In this document: one piece after another, positions 44,157 to 52,220 of the stretch
Layout of the letters: each line of letters opens with the position of its first letter
Numbering within the stretch: position 1 is the stretch's first letter
Assembly (NCBI GenBank): GCA_032119795.1
Contig: JAUMFO010000040.1
Span: forward strand, 43,645-107,644
Direction of reading: 5' to 3'
From: JAGIBJ01 sp032119795
GTDB lineage: Bacteria; Actinomycetota; Thermoleophilia; Solirubrobacterales; Solirubrobacteraceae
Length of the DNA stretch: 64,000 bases
Made by a program: the position numbers and the translations under genes
Notes under the pieces: generated by a model
What the model saw: only the letters and a program-made list of their open reading frames with translations
The model's database searches: none
Told to the model about the DNA's origin: nothing

Positions 44157-45070
44157 GCGTCGATCTCCAGCGCGTCCATCGCCGCCTGTCGGTCGGCCGC
44201 CGACGGCAAGCTGTACCGCCGCGTGGTTTCCAGCCGACGGTGCCCGGCAAGCTCGGCGACGAGCACGATGTCATTGCCACCGCGGACCAAGTTCGTCACG
44301 CAGGTGTGGCGCAGCACGTGCGCGGAGATCTCAAGGCCAGCGCGACGGGCGGTCTTGCGGATCGCCATATCGACCGCTCGAGGTGAGAGCCGCGCGCCCG
44401 TCGGTCCCACGAACAACGCCTGCTGCCCCTCAGCGACACGCTCCAGCCGAACCGGCAGCCACTCCTCAAGCGCCGCGCGGGCCGCGGCGTTGAGCGGCAC
44501 CTCGCGATACCGATCTCCCTTGCCCGAACGCACGACCAGCAGCCCCTTGCGCGCCGAGAGCCGGACGTCATCGACGCCGAGGTCCACCAGCTCGCTCAAA
44601 CGCAGCGCCGTGTACAACAGCAGCACGACGATCGCCCGATCGCGCGGCTTGCCCTCCTCAGCCGCACGCAGCAACGCGCGCTGCTCTTCCGCCGACAACG
44701 CCCGCGGCGCGGCCTGCGCCAGCGGCTCGCGTGTGACGATCGCGGGGCCCAAGCCAAGGAACCGGTTGAAATGATCGACCGCCGCCAGGGCCAGGTTCAC
44801 CGACGCCGGCTTCCAACCCTCATCGACCTTCAGATGCCGCTTGAAGTCGCGAGCGGCATGATCACGCGCCCGCGGCGCACGCAGCGCGTCGGCGCCGCCC
44901 TCGCGCGACGCAAGCCAATCGCCGTAGCCGGCGACATGGCTGGCGTACGCCTGCCGGGTGCGCGCCGCCAACGGCGCCCCCTCCAAGTCATCGACATACC
45001 GCGCCACCGCCTTTGCGACGGCGTCCCCCTTGTTAGTAGACGCGGTTTCCGGTCGCTGCGAAGGGGCCAC
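44153..45070 (-). CDS. tnpI: Tyrosine recombinase (TnpI-like cointegrate resolvase)
   Basis: 305 residues. N-terminal SAM-like core-binding domain (ARYVDDLEGAPLAARTRQAYASHVAGYGDWL). Catalytic residues: Arg in YTALRLSELVDL, Lys in the beta-hairpin VVRSGKGDRYREV, HxxR in HVLRHTCVTNL, His in LAGHRRLET and nucleophile Tyr in TRRYSLPS. In Tn4430-type elements this enzyme resolves cointegrates at an internal site, which lies right here at 45033..45128. Start GTG 45070; reads into tnpA. Confidence 0.93.
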   Translation of the reverse strand: MAPSQRPETASTNKGDAVAKAVARYVDDLEGAPLAARTRQAYASHVAGYGDWLASREGGADALRAPRARDHAARDFKRHLKVDEGWKPASVNLALAAVDHFNRFLGLGPAIVTREPLAQAAPRALSAEEQRALLRAAEEGKPRDRAIVVLLLYTALRLSELVDLGVDDVRLSARKGLLVVRSGKGDRYREVPLNAAARAALEEWLPVRLERVAEGQQALFVGPTGARLSPRAVDMAIRKTARRAGLEISAHVLRHTCVTNLVRGGNDIVLVAELAGHRRLETTRRYSLPSAADRQAAMDALEIDA

Positions 45071-45128
45071 GACACGATTAGTAGACGAAACAGCGGACAG
45101 AACCGGCGTCTAACGTGACTTAGACGCC
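45033..45128. promoter_or_regulatory. Candidate internal resolution site (IRS) for TnpI
   Basis: Core: GGCGTCTAA (45105-45113), 6-base spacer CGTGAC, TTAGACGCC (45120-45128), perfect 9-bp arms as expected for a tyrosine-recombinase crossover site. Accessory repeats: TTAGTAGACG at 45033-45042 and again at 45078-45087, 45 bases apart in the same orientation and sharing the TTAG..ACG motif of the core. This copies the IR1-IR2 plus DR1-DR2 plan of Tn4430. The first repeat lies inside the start of tnpI. The stretch 45129..45380 beyond it should hold the tnpI promoter; no gene is seen there. Confidence 0.75.
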
Positions 45129-45380
45129 GATCTCCGCGGCAAGGCGAAGGGCTTAGCGAGACTTTTCGCATGAATGTTCCTCGCCGGCGACGCCCCATCG
45201 ACTCAGGTCCGTGTCGCCAGGGGCCGCGTACCTCGTGAATCCCGGTAGAACCGGAACAGGGTCGCACGCTAGCTTCGTTGGGCGACGAGCTGCGGCGGTC
45301 GAACCCGGATCAGCTGACTGGCGGCGACCACCGTGGCTGCCCCGGCGTCGAGCGGTTGGATCGGCGATGTACTCCGCCAC

Positions 45381-45419
45381 CATCACCGGTCGTCCGAATC
45401 TCTGGACGAACCGGTGATG
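45381..45419 (-). terminator. Terminator hairpin after transposon cargo
   Basis: CATCACCGGTCGTCC and GGACGAACCGGTGATG pair with one bulged base, 29 bases past the stop of the cargo gene 45448..46119. A degraded right arm of the same hairpin follows the paralogous gene at 47077 (near 47030), so the duplication included this flank. Confidence 0.65.
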
Positions 45420-45447
45420 AGGCCGTGCTACGGAACTGTGGCGGGCG

Positions 45448-46119
45448 TTAGCGGAGCGGCCCGGTGCTTAGCGTCGCCACGGTGGCCTTGCCGTCCTTGG
45501 CGACTACGCTCACCTGCGGTAGATCGTCGCCAAAGGCGCTGACCGTCGCCGAGTAGGTGTTGTGGTCAACGGTCACGGACTTCGATGCTCCGTTGCCATC
45601 AGCCACCGAGACGCCGCGAACGCCGTCCGGGACTACGCCCGTCAACGAGATGGTGCCCTTCGCATCCGGTCGGCTCTGCCACACAATCGTGCCAGCAGCC
45701 AGCTGCTCGGCAGTGTATTCCGCACCACCCGTCGGCGTCATGATCGCGAGGCCACCGGTTTTGAGCGGCACAGCCCACAACGCGCCTGCTGCGCTGGGAA
45801 TCCGTCGCGCAAGCGTGAGGTCGTCCTCTTTCGCAAGAGCGGAGTTCGGATCGCCCTTTCCCACGCGGTAGTCGCTCGGGATGGTGTCGGCGTCCGTCGC
45901 GCGGCTCCCCAGCAAGCTGACGCCCGCGATGACCCTCTGCTGCAGTTCGGTGGAGCTGGCGAGGCCGGGGCGCAAGGCTACGCCGGGTCCGGAGTTCGCG
46001 ACGATGCCGACGTCACTAGACCCTCCCGCTGTTGCGACAGCGGCGGCAGTTCCGACTCCGGTCGCTAGCACGACGGCTACGACCGCCGAACGCCTGGTGA
46101 TTCCGTTTAGGTTCAACAT
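45448..46119 (-). CDS. Exported stand-alone copy of the anti-sigma outer domain
   Basis: 223 residues. N-terminal signal/anchor RRSAVVAVVLATGVGTAAAVATA. From residue ~36 (SDVGIVANSGPGVALRP) to the end (STGPLR) it matches the outer part of the protein at 47077 with roughly 80% identity by eye, but lacks that protein's ~45-residue cytoplasmic part. Internal blocks: YRVGKGDPNSAL, LKTGGLAIMTPTGGAEYTAEQLAAG, SLTGVVPDGVRGVSVADGNG. Function unknown; a decoy or ligand form of the sensor domain is an inference. Confidence 0.75.
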   Translation of the reverse strand: MLNLNGITRRSAVVAVVLATGVGTAAAVATAGGSSDVGIVANSGPGVALRPGLASSTELQQRVIAGVSLLGSRATDADTIPSDYRVGKGDPNSALAKEDDLTLARRIPSAAGALWAVPLKTGGLAIMTPTGGAEYTAEQLAAGTIVWQSRPDAKGTISLTGVVPDGVRGVSVADGNGASKSVTVDHNTYSATVSAFGDDLPQVSVVAKDGKATVATLSTGPLR

Positions 46120-46147
46120 GTTTGTATCTTTCGCTCGAGGACGGGTG

Positions 46148-46576
46148 TTAGGTAGTTGCGTATCCGGTGATGGTCTTGGTGGTGCCGGAGTTGCCGTTGG
46201 CGAAGTGGGCCCACGTGTTAGGTCCAACATATGCCGGCTGGTAGATGCTGTAGACGGTGCTGGCGTTTTGGCAGCTCCACGTGCCGTTGTCGTTCCCGGA
46301 CGCGTTGACGATTTTCGCGCACATGGGCACGGCAACGCCATTCCAGTACGCAGAGTCGTATCGCCACGAATGGTTGTCGGTGAAGTGGCACCAGCTATTG
46401 ACCGCCAACGGGCAAGCGCCATTGGCCTCAAGTGCAAGGGCCGAGGTCGGTCCAGCAACTGCCATAGTGGCCGACGCCGCAAAGGCGATCCCAATGCCCT
46501 TTGCGGTACGCGACAGTCGCTTGGAGGCGGAGCCTTTACGCGCAAAAGTGTGCTCGGAAGTACTGGTTCGATTCAT
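46148..46576 (-). CDS. Small exported Cys-containing protein (transposon cargo)
   Basis: Not recognised. 142 residues with a twin-basic signal peptide (KRLSRTAKGIGIAFAASATMAVAGPTSALA). The mature ~95 residues are rich in Trp, Asn and Thr, with four Cys (GACPL, WCHF, MCAK, WSCQN) that could form two disulfides. No membrane segment after cleavage. Lies 28 bases upstream of the exported-domain gene and so probably shares its transcript. Could be a secreted effector or toxin; no evidence for which. Confidence 0.65.
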   Translation of the reverse strand: MNRTSTSEHTFARKGSASKRLSRTAKGIGIAFAASATMAVAGPTSALALEANGACPLAVNSWCHFTDNHSWRYDSAYWNGVAVPMCAKIVNASGNDNGTWSCQNASTVYSIYQPAYVGPNTWAHFANGNSGTTKTITGYATT

Positions 46577-47076
46577 CAGATTCCTCGTTGGTGTGCGTGA
46601 TACACGGCGGTGCGCCAGCGATTCAAAGTAGGGCGTTTTAGTGCGTCGTCTGGTTCTGCGCACGATGTTCCCCGTTGATTTGGCTAGGCTCGATCAAAGC
46701 TAAAGCAACGAGGCGTAGGCGTCAGTTTGGATCACCATCCTGCAATCTCCGATGGGCAATACTCCACTAAATATATTATGGTGCAATAGGGTGCGTGCTG
46801 GCCTACATACAAGTGGACTTGTTGCGCACAGAAGGTGATCAGAATAGAGACATTTGCGCATTCTTCGAACCAACCCGCTTGATAAGCGGGCGCTGACGCT
46901 CCATTTTGGCGTGGCCCTGTTCCGGTCCCTCGGAGGTTGGGCGCGCCGTCGCCTCGCGAGTCGATTGCTCAGGTTTAAGCGCGAGGAACGGCGCCGCCCA
47001 TCGAAATCTCCGTTTCGCCCGAAACTTCGGACAACCCGGTGATGGGGCCGCTGCAGACCGGTGGCGCAGGTGTCGT
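46577..47076. other. AT-richer gene-free stretch within the transposon
   Basis: 500 bases without a credible gene, lower in GC than the rest (e.g. TAAATATATTATGG near 46773). It must hold the promoter of the two exported-protein genes; a GGGAAC element (46667-46672 on the - strand) is a possible ECF -35. It also holds the decayed hairpin arm downstream of 47077..47859. Confidence 0.4.
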
Positions 47077-47859
47077 CTAGCGCAGTGGCCCGGTGCCTAG
47101 CGTCGCTGTGGTGGTCTTTCCGTCCTCTGCGACCACGCTTACCTGCGGCAGGTCGTCGCCAGCGGTGCTGACCGTCGCCGAGTAGGTGTTGTGGTCAACG
47201 GTTGCGGACTTCGACGCTCCATTGCCATCGGCCACGGAGACGCTGCGGACGCCGTCCGGGACCACGCCCGTCAAGGAGATGGCGTTGTGCGCATCGGGCC
47301 GGCCCTGCCACACGATCGTGCCAGCCGCCAGCTGCTCGGCGGTGTATTCCGCGCCACCCGTCGGCGCGATGATCGCGAGTCCGCCGGTCTTGAGCGGCAT
47401 CACCCACAGCGCACCGGATCTGCCTGGGATCCGCCGTGCAAGCGCGAGATTGTCCTCGCTCGCAAGGGCAGAGTTCGGGTCACCTTTTCCGACGCGGTAT
47501 CTGGTCGGGATGGTGTCGACGGCGGTCGCGCGGCTGCGAAGCAAACTGACGTTCGCGATGACCGTCTGCTGCAGTTCAGCGGAGCCGGCAAGGTCCGGGC
47601 GCAAGACTACGCCGGGCCCGGATTTCGCGACAATGCCGACGTCGCTTAGGCTCCAGACGCCTGTAGCGGCGAGCGCCGCCGAGCCACCGCTCAGACCAAC
47701 TACGGCGATCATGCCGACGGCTCTGTAGGTACGCCATGATGAGCGGCGCGTGCGCCGCGCTGAGGCGAGCGCGGACGAAAGGCTGGCTAGGACTTCGGGC
47801 ATATCCGGGCCGTCCGGCCCGCTCGTAGTGGCCAATTTGGACCCCTGCTGCTTCGTCAT
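47077..47859 (-). CDS. Probable membrane anti-sigma factor (transposon cargo)
   Basis: 260 residues. Cytoplasmic part ~1-45 (MPEVLASLSSALASARRTRRSSW), one membrane helix (~47-70, AVGMIAVVGLSGGSAALAATG) and a ~190-residue outer domain shared with 45448..46119. It overlaps the ECF sigma gene by 4 bases (ATGA), the standard place for an anti-sigma. No zinc-binding HxxxCxxC motif, so it would be a non-ZAS type; the assignment rests on topology and gene order. Confidence 0.7.
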   Translation of the reverse strand: MTKQQGSKLATTSGPDGPDMPEVLASLSSALASARRTRRSSWRTYRAVGMIAVVGLSGGSAALAATGVWSLSDVGIVAKSGPGVVLRPDLAGSAELQQTVIANVSLLRSRATAVDTIPTRYRVGKGDPNSALASEDNLALARRIPGRSGALWVMPLKTGGLAIIAPTGGAEYTAEQLAAGTIVWQGRPDAHNAISLTGVVPDGVRSVSVADGNGASKSATVDHNTYSATVSTAGDDLPQVSVVAEDGKTTTATLGTGPLR

Positions 47860-48425
47860 GGTGTGACTCCGTTGATCGCTATCCGGAGTCGAGCTAGTCC
47901 GCGACTGACTCGTTTTCGGACTGTGGCTTCGGGAACTCCCAGTGCGCTAGCTACCTCGGCGTACGTCTGCTCGCCCAGGACGTGGGCCACGACTGCCTCT
48001 CGTTGAGTTGGTGGGAGTGCTGACAAACTCTCGGCGAGAAGCTCTTTGAGCTTGGCCGCGTCGGCGTACTGAGCGACTCGATCGCTGGATACATCGCCGA
48101 GCTCAATCGGAGCTACCCCGAGTCGAGCGCACGCACGGAGCTCGGCCTGTCCACGTCGCAGGCCACCCAGGTGGAGGTTTGCGGCGATTGCAAGCAGCCA
48201 GCCCGCCGCGGATCCGTCCCCGCGAAATTGTCTTGCCTGCTCGATGGCCCGTAGAAATGTCTCCGACGTAAGGTCAGCGGTTAGGTCTGCGTCACGCGTC
48301 CGTCGAAACAGAAAGCCAGCGACGACACGCTCGTATCGAACGTAGAACTCCGCAAAAGCGTCGGAAGAAGTGCGCCCCAGACGTAGGAGCTCACGGTCGG
48401 TCGTATTGCTCCAGGATCGTGCCAT
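47856..48425 (-). CDS. ECF sigma factor (transposon cargo)
   Basis: 189 residues. Region 2: FAEFYVRYERVVAGFLFRRTRDADLTADLTSETFLRAIEQARQFRGDGSAAGWLLAIAANLHLGGLRR. Region 4: LSALPPTQREAVVAHVLGEQTYAEVASALGVPEATVRKRVSRGLARLR. ATG 48425 is preferred over 48473 because it begins just before the first conserved helix and a promoter-like GGAAC lies 38 bases upstream. Drives the linked membrane protein and probably the exported genes. Confidence 0.9.
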   Translation of the reverse strand: MARSWSNTTDRELLRLGRTSSDAFAEFYVRYERVVAGFLFRRTRDADLTADLTSETFLRAIEQARQFRGDGSAAGWLLAIAANLHLGGLRRGQAELRACARLGVAPIELGDVSSDRVAQYADAAKLKELLAESLSALPPTQREAVVAHVLGEQTYAEVASALGVPEATVRKRVSRGLARLRIAINGVTP

Positions 48426-48439
48426 CTGAATAGAAGATG

Positions 48440-48467
48440 CACGAGTTGCGAAACCTGTGACCGTTCC
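48440..48467 (-). promoter_or_regulatory. Candidate ECF-type promoter of the cargo sigma gene
   Basis: On the - strand GGAAC (48467-48463) is followed after ~19 bases by CGTG, then 14-18 bases to the ATG. GGAAC is the common ECF -35 core, and a similar GGGAAC stands upstream of the exported cargo genes. Spacing is slightly long, so this is tentative. Confidence 0.3.
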
Positions 48468-48705
48468 AGCCAACGCCGGCCGAGGCGGTCACGTCGCGTG
48501 CTCTTCGGGCGTCGCCGTCCCGCAGAAGGAGCAGGACGCTGATCAGATCTGGCGGACCCGGTCCGCGCGGACTCTGGCAGCCCGATGATCCAATGGCGCA
48601 GCCGTCGTGATGCTCGCAGTTTGCCCTAGAGACAGCGACCCGAGCACCGGACCTAAAGGCGCAGCGTTGAGGAGGCACGCGCGCGAACGACGCGAAGCGG
48701 GGGCC

Positions 48706-48743
48706 GCTAACCCGGTTTTGCGCACGGACTCTCTATAGGGCCC
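48706..48743 (-). repeat. Right terminal inverted repeat of transposon
   Basis: 38 bp; read inward it starts GGGCCCTATAGAGAGTCCG. Differs from the left repeat at positions 4, 5, 17, 24, 37 and 38. Confidence 0.92.
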
Positions 48744-49493
48744 AATCCGGACGAGCGGCCGTTTCCGTTCAGTCCGACGATCGACCCCTCCGATTACCGG
48801 TCTGACTACCTTCAGGAGTGGGACACCCCGGTGATCGTCTACCGCGCGGTCGGCAAGTACCAGGGCGATGAGCTGGCGACTTGGCTCACCGAGCAGGACA
48901 CTCGCCGCACGCTGACCGTGATGGTCGGCGCCGCCTCGAGTGGAACGGTCGTCCCGACGTCGCTCGCCGATGCCCAAGCGATGCGCGCCGAGTTCAATCC
49001 GAACCTGCTCATGGGCGGCGTGGCCATTCCCGAACGACACAGCCGTCGCGAGAACGAGCACCTGCGTCTCATCGCCAAGCAGGAGGCAGGCTGCCGGTTC
49101 TTCGTGACCCAGGTCGTCTACGACCTCAACGCGGCCAAGAACCTCGTCTCCGACTACCGCTACGAGTGCGAGGCGCGCGGCTTGGACCCGGTGCCGATCG
49201 TCTTCACGTTCTCGGTGTGCGGCTCGATGAAGACCCTCGAGTTCCTGCGCTGGCTTGGCGTCGACGTCCCGAGGTGGATCGAGAACGATCTGCGTCACTC
49301 AGCGAACCCGCTGCAGGCGTCCCTGGACCAAGCCGCCGCGACCGCCGTCGAACTCATCGACTACTGCCGCAGACTCGGTGTGCCATTCGGCCTCAACATT
49401 GAGAGCGTCTCGATCCGCCGCGAGGAGATCGAAGCGTCGGTCGAACTGGCCGCACAATTGACGGCGTACGTGCGTTCGGCGCCCTCTGCCTGA
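48744..49493 (+). pseudogene. Methylenetetrahydrofolate-reductase-like gene, 3' part (disrupted)
   Basis: Begins with the second AATCC copy and continues DERPFPFSPTIDPSDYRSDYL, then VIVYRAVGKYQGDELATWL, VMVGAASSGTVVP, NLLMGGVAIPERHSRRENEHLRLIAKQEAGCRFFVTQVVYDLNAAK, VPIVFTFSVCGS. Joined to 40915..41102 it gives 933 bases, 311 codons including stop. The TIM-barrel blocks (LMGGVAIPERH, GCRFFVTQVVYD) are MTHFR-family; relatives use FAD and folate. No start near the new 5' end, so not expressed as before. It may or may not have been the cell's main MetF. Confidence 0.9.
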
Positions 49494-49632
49494 GTCTCAG
49501 TTCCGGCTCACGCGTAGGGGTGCGCCAAGCGTGACCCCGCCAGCTCCACCCAATTGGCACCACCGGAACCCGCTAGCCGATGTCGGGTCATCGGGCTCAG
49601 CGGGGCTTCGGCAAATAGGCGAGGATCGCATC

Positions 49633-49905
49633 ATGTACGCATCCGCCACCGCCACCGGGGTCACCGACGCGCGCCTTGCGGGACTTCGCCGCTGGAACCT
49701 CGCCCTCGCCCTTCTTCACGGGTTGCAGGCCGTCGTCGTGCTCGCGCTCGCCTTCTCCAGCTTCGCCGTCAACCAGTGGCTGCAGTACCGCGAGATCGGC
49801 CCCTGGCGTGACTACGGCTTCGGCGAGAAGAGCTACCTCGTGTTGAGCCTCGTGGCCAAGTCGCTGCTGGCCTGGCAGATCTTCGGCGGCTCCTTGGCCA
49901 CCTGA
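49633..49905 (+). pseudogene. Heliorhodopsin with large internal deletion
   Basis: 90 codons that join the first and last helices of a heliorhodopsin (usual length ~250-260). N-terminal half: LRRWNLALALLHGLQAVVVLALA, the family's helix 1. Then directly FSSFAVNQWLQYREIGPWRDYGFGE and helix 7, SYLVLSLVAKSLLAWQIFGG, with the retinal Lys in SLVAK. About 165 residues (helices 2 to 6) are missing and the frame is kept. Both intact ends and the standard AWQIFGG terminus make the identity firm. It cannot bind retinal as a seven-helix protein. ATG 49633; no carotenoid genes nearby. Confidence 0.85.
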
Positions 49906-50085
49906 CCCTAGGTGGTCGAGTCCTACAATCACTAAGCCAGTAGCCTGCAAATCCCCCGGAAATGGACCTTTTTGGACGCTTCGGCTGGCCAAGTGTTCGG
50001 GGTTACTTGAGGAGGTTGGCGGCAGCGTCGAAGCGGACGTACGCCCCTCCCACCACTCGTCCGCGAGCCCGGAACTCGACCCCTC

Positions 50086-51066
50086 TTGAAACTCCCCCTC
50101 GTCATCGCTTGCGCCAGTGCACTCGCGATCACCGTTCCATCCACCGCGTCTGCGGCCCAGACCCTGAAGCTCGACCTCGCCGACCCGGCAAACGCGGTCG
50201 CGGGCGGCGTCACAACGCAAACCGCGCCGCTCGCCGCGGGCCAGTCCTACGTGGTGCGGGTCTCAGGCAGCGGTTCGCTGTGGCGACCGTCCGATTTTCC
50301 CTCGCCTGCGGCTTGGTGCGGAACCCCGGATGCCAAGCCGATCATGGAGCCGACCCCAGGCGCTGAGGCCACGGTGGCGGCCGTCGATCCGGCCATCGTG
50401 TTCGCGTCACCGGTTGGCTCGTTCCTCTACGGGCGCGGCGCGTGCGTCGACTCCGAGGCGAAGGACCTCCCGTACCCCTCCGGCCTGAAGCTCGGCACGC
50501 GCGGTGTGCTGATTCCGGCCGTGCCCATCGGTGGGCAGCCGGCCGCGCCGGACCCGACCCACACCTACACGTACGCCGTGACCGGCGACGGTACGCCGCT
50601 CCAGTTCCAGTTCGCCGACCTTCACACGGGAGACAACTCCGGCATCTTCACCATCGACGTTCGCTCGGCCGACGACTGCACCGCGCAGCATTGCCTGCCG
50701 CAGTCGCCGGCTGGGACGACGCCCATCCCCACTCCGCCGACGACTCCGCCGACGACTCCGCCGACGACCCCGACCCAGACGCCCACCTGTGGCGGCAAGG
50801 GCAAACTGTCGGTACGGCTCGTCCTCAAGAAGGGGCTCAAGGTCGCCCGAGCCTCCTTCTATGTGAACGACCGTCTGCGCGCCGCCGTCCGCGGGAAGAA
50901 GCTCACGGACGCCGACGGCTCACTGAAGACGCAGACCCTCACCGGGCTGCCCGACGGACCGCTCGCGATCAAGGCGATCGTGCGCCTGAGCGACCGCAAG
51001 ATCGTGCGGCTCAGTGCGGTCGCGAAGACGTGCGGCTCCGCGGACGCTCCCGTCGCTCTGATGTAG
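50086..51066 (+). CDS. Exported hypothetical protein with Pro/Thr linker
   Basis: Not recognised. 326 residues. Signal peptide KLPLVIACASALAITVPSTASAA. N-terminal domain to ~205 is beta-like with Cys (AAWCGTP, RGACVDSE) and DNSGIFTIDVR. A linker of repeated PTTPP units (~220-232) leads to a C-terminal ~85-residue domain (CGGKGKLSVRLVLKKGLKVARASFYVNDRLRAAVRGKKL) resembling a small Ig-like fold seen in other actinobacterial exported proteins. Start is TTG 50086. Confidence 0.65.
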   Translation: MKLPLVIACASALAITVPSTASAAQTLKLDLADPANAVAGGVTTQTAPLAAGQSYVVRVSGSGSLWRPSDFPSPAAWCGTPDAKPIMEPTPGAEATVAAVDPAIVFASPVGSFLYGRGACVDSEAKDLPYPSGLKLGTRGVLIPAVPIGGQPAAPDPTHTYTYAVTGDGTPLQFQFADLHTGDNSGIFTIDVRSADDCTAQHCLPQSPAGTTPIPTPPTTPPTTPPTTPTQTPTCGGKGKLSVRLVLKKGLKVARASFYVNDRLRAAVRGKKLTDADGSLKTQTLTGLPDGPLAIKAIVRLSDRKIVRLSAVAKTCGSADAPVALM

Positions 51067-51070
51067 ACCC

Positions 51071-52123
51071 CTAGGGCCGCGGCTGCAGGCCGCTCACCTT
51101 CGTAATCTCGGTCCATTCCCCCGAGCGGCTGGTCACGTAGCCGGAGGTGGCGTCGATCGCGGCCCAATCGAGGCCAGGCGTCTCGCCGGGCGGCAGCGTG
51201 AACGTCGCGCGGGTGAGATTGCCCGGGCTGCCGCCGATCCGGTGGTCGTAGACGACGACGTCTCCAATCGACTTCGCATCGGCGAAGTAGAGGTGGTCGC
51301 CCTCGACGGCGACGCCCACGCCGTCGACTCCCTCGTTGAATCCGCAGGCGCTTTGGAGATGGAACGTCTCACGGCCACTCAGGCTCAGCAGGCGCCGCCG
51401 CTCTCCGCAGGTGCCCTGCAGTTCGGCGACGGCGTCGTAGCCCATCGTGATCTCGCGCGTGACCCCGCGCCCGAGCGTCCGAGTGCTCGTGCCGCCCTCA
51501 CGGAGCACGACACGCCCCCTGCGCTCGGCGGTTCCGCGGCGCAGCTCCTGGTCGGTGGTCTCGGGATCGTCGAGCACGAGGCCCGCGGCCGCCGCGGGCA
51601 CCTCGGCGCCGTCGATCTCGGCCCGCCCAGGCGTCGAGAGGCCTTCGATCTTCCGCTCCCGGCGGTCCAGCGAACTCCAGGCGTAGAGATCGCAGGTGCC
51701 GGCCGTCTTGCCGGAACAACGCGGGTAGGTGACGACGGCGATGCCATGGTCGTCGGGCACCACGTGGATCTCAGCCCATGCCGGGATCCGCCCGGTGCCC
51801 TTGGCGCGCCACGGCAGCTCGCCGTCCTTCGACACGCGCAGCTCCAGGCCGTCGGCGCTGCCAACTGCGACGGCGAGGTAGCCGTCGTGGTGCGCGATCG
51901 CGACGCGCCCTCGGTAACGCGCGAACGGCGCGTAGGTGATGCCATTCTCCGTCTGTGGCCGGTCGCCGGCGCGCGGCGCTCCCGTGCCGGCAAAGCCGCC
52001 GCCGCCTGACTCTCCGGCCGGCGACCGCCCGGTGGGCTCCGCCCCGCCGCCCTTGCCGCCACAAGCCACGAAGGCGCCGCCGAGTACGACGAGCAGAAGG
52101 GCGGCGACGAGTGGCGGACGCAT
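51071..52123 (-). CDS. Lipoprotein, paralogue of the exported protein at 13240
   Basis: 350 residues. Signal peptide with lipobox FVAC (Cys21), then a Gly/Ser-rich spacer. The body is beta-rich: YRGRVAIAHHDGYLAVAVGSADGLELRVSKDG, IHVVPDDHGIAVVTYPRCSGKTAGTCDLYAWSSLDRRERKI, CGERRRLLSLSGRE. It shares YPRCS...CDL and block order with 13240..14217, so both belong to one unnamed, probably beta-propeller, family. ATG 52123 is chosen because it begins at the signal peptide. Confidence 0.68.
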   Translation of the reverse strand: MRPPLVAALLLVVLGGAFVACGGKGGGAEPTGRSPAGESGGGGFAGTGAPRAGDRPQTENGITYAPFARYRGRVAIAHHDGYLAVAVGSADGLELRVSKDGELPWRAKGTGRIPAWAEIHVVPDDHGIAVVTYPRCSGKTAGTCDLYAWSSLDRRERKIEGLSTPGRAEIDGAEVPAAAAGLVLDDPETTDQELRRGTAERRGRVVLREGGTSTRTLGRGVTREITMGYDAVAELQGTCGERRRLLSLSGRETFHLQSACGFNEGVDGVGVAVEGDHLYFADAKSIGDVVVYDHRIGGSPGNLTRATFTLPPGETPGLDWAAIDATSGYVTSRSGEWTEITKVSGLQPRP

Positions 52124-52220
52124 CGCCGCGCACCGTAGCGGCCGCAGCGCTCTGTGGTGAGCGCCACGGCAGGTCAACCCCGCGCCTTGCGATCATCCTC
52201 CGCTACGGTCCGGCCACCTC

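Larger units (their letters stand above)
41103..48743. mobile_element. Complete Tn3-family transposon, 7641 bp
   Basis: Bounded by 38-bp inverted repeats that agree at 32 of 38 positions and by the 5-bp duplication AATCC. Contains, all on the - strand, tnpA, a tyrosine recombinase with its resolution site, and four cargo genes (ECF sigma, membrane anti-sigma candidate, exported domain protein, small exported protein). The pairing of a Tn3 transposase with a tyrosine recombinase is the TnpI subgroup known from Tn4430. Removing 41103..48748 restores the interrupted gene, so insertion is recent enough that neither half has decayed. Confidence 0.95.

Noticed and set aside
48391..48678. 95-codon ORF upstream of the cargo sigma gene
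   Set aside because: No recognisable domain, overlaps the sigma start and the likely promoter.
50740..50775. Repeated CCGACGACTCCG units as a DNA repeat locus or CRISPR
   Set aside because: They encode the PTTPP linker of the exported protein in frame. No CRISPR array is present anywhere in the window.
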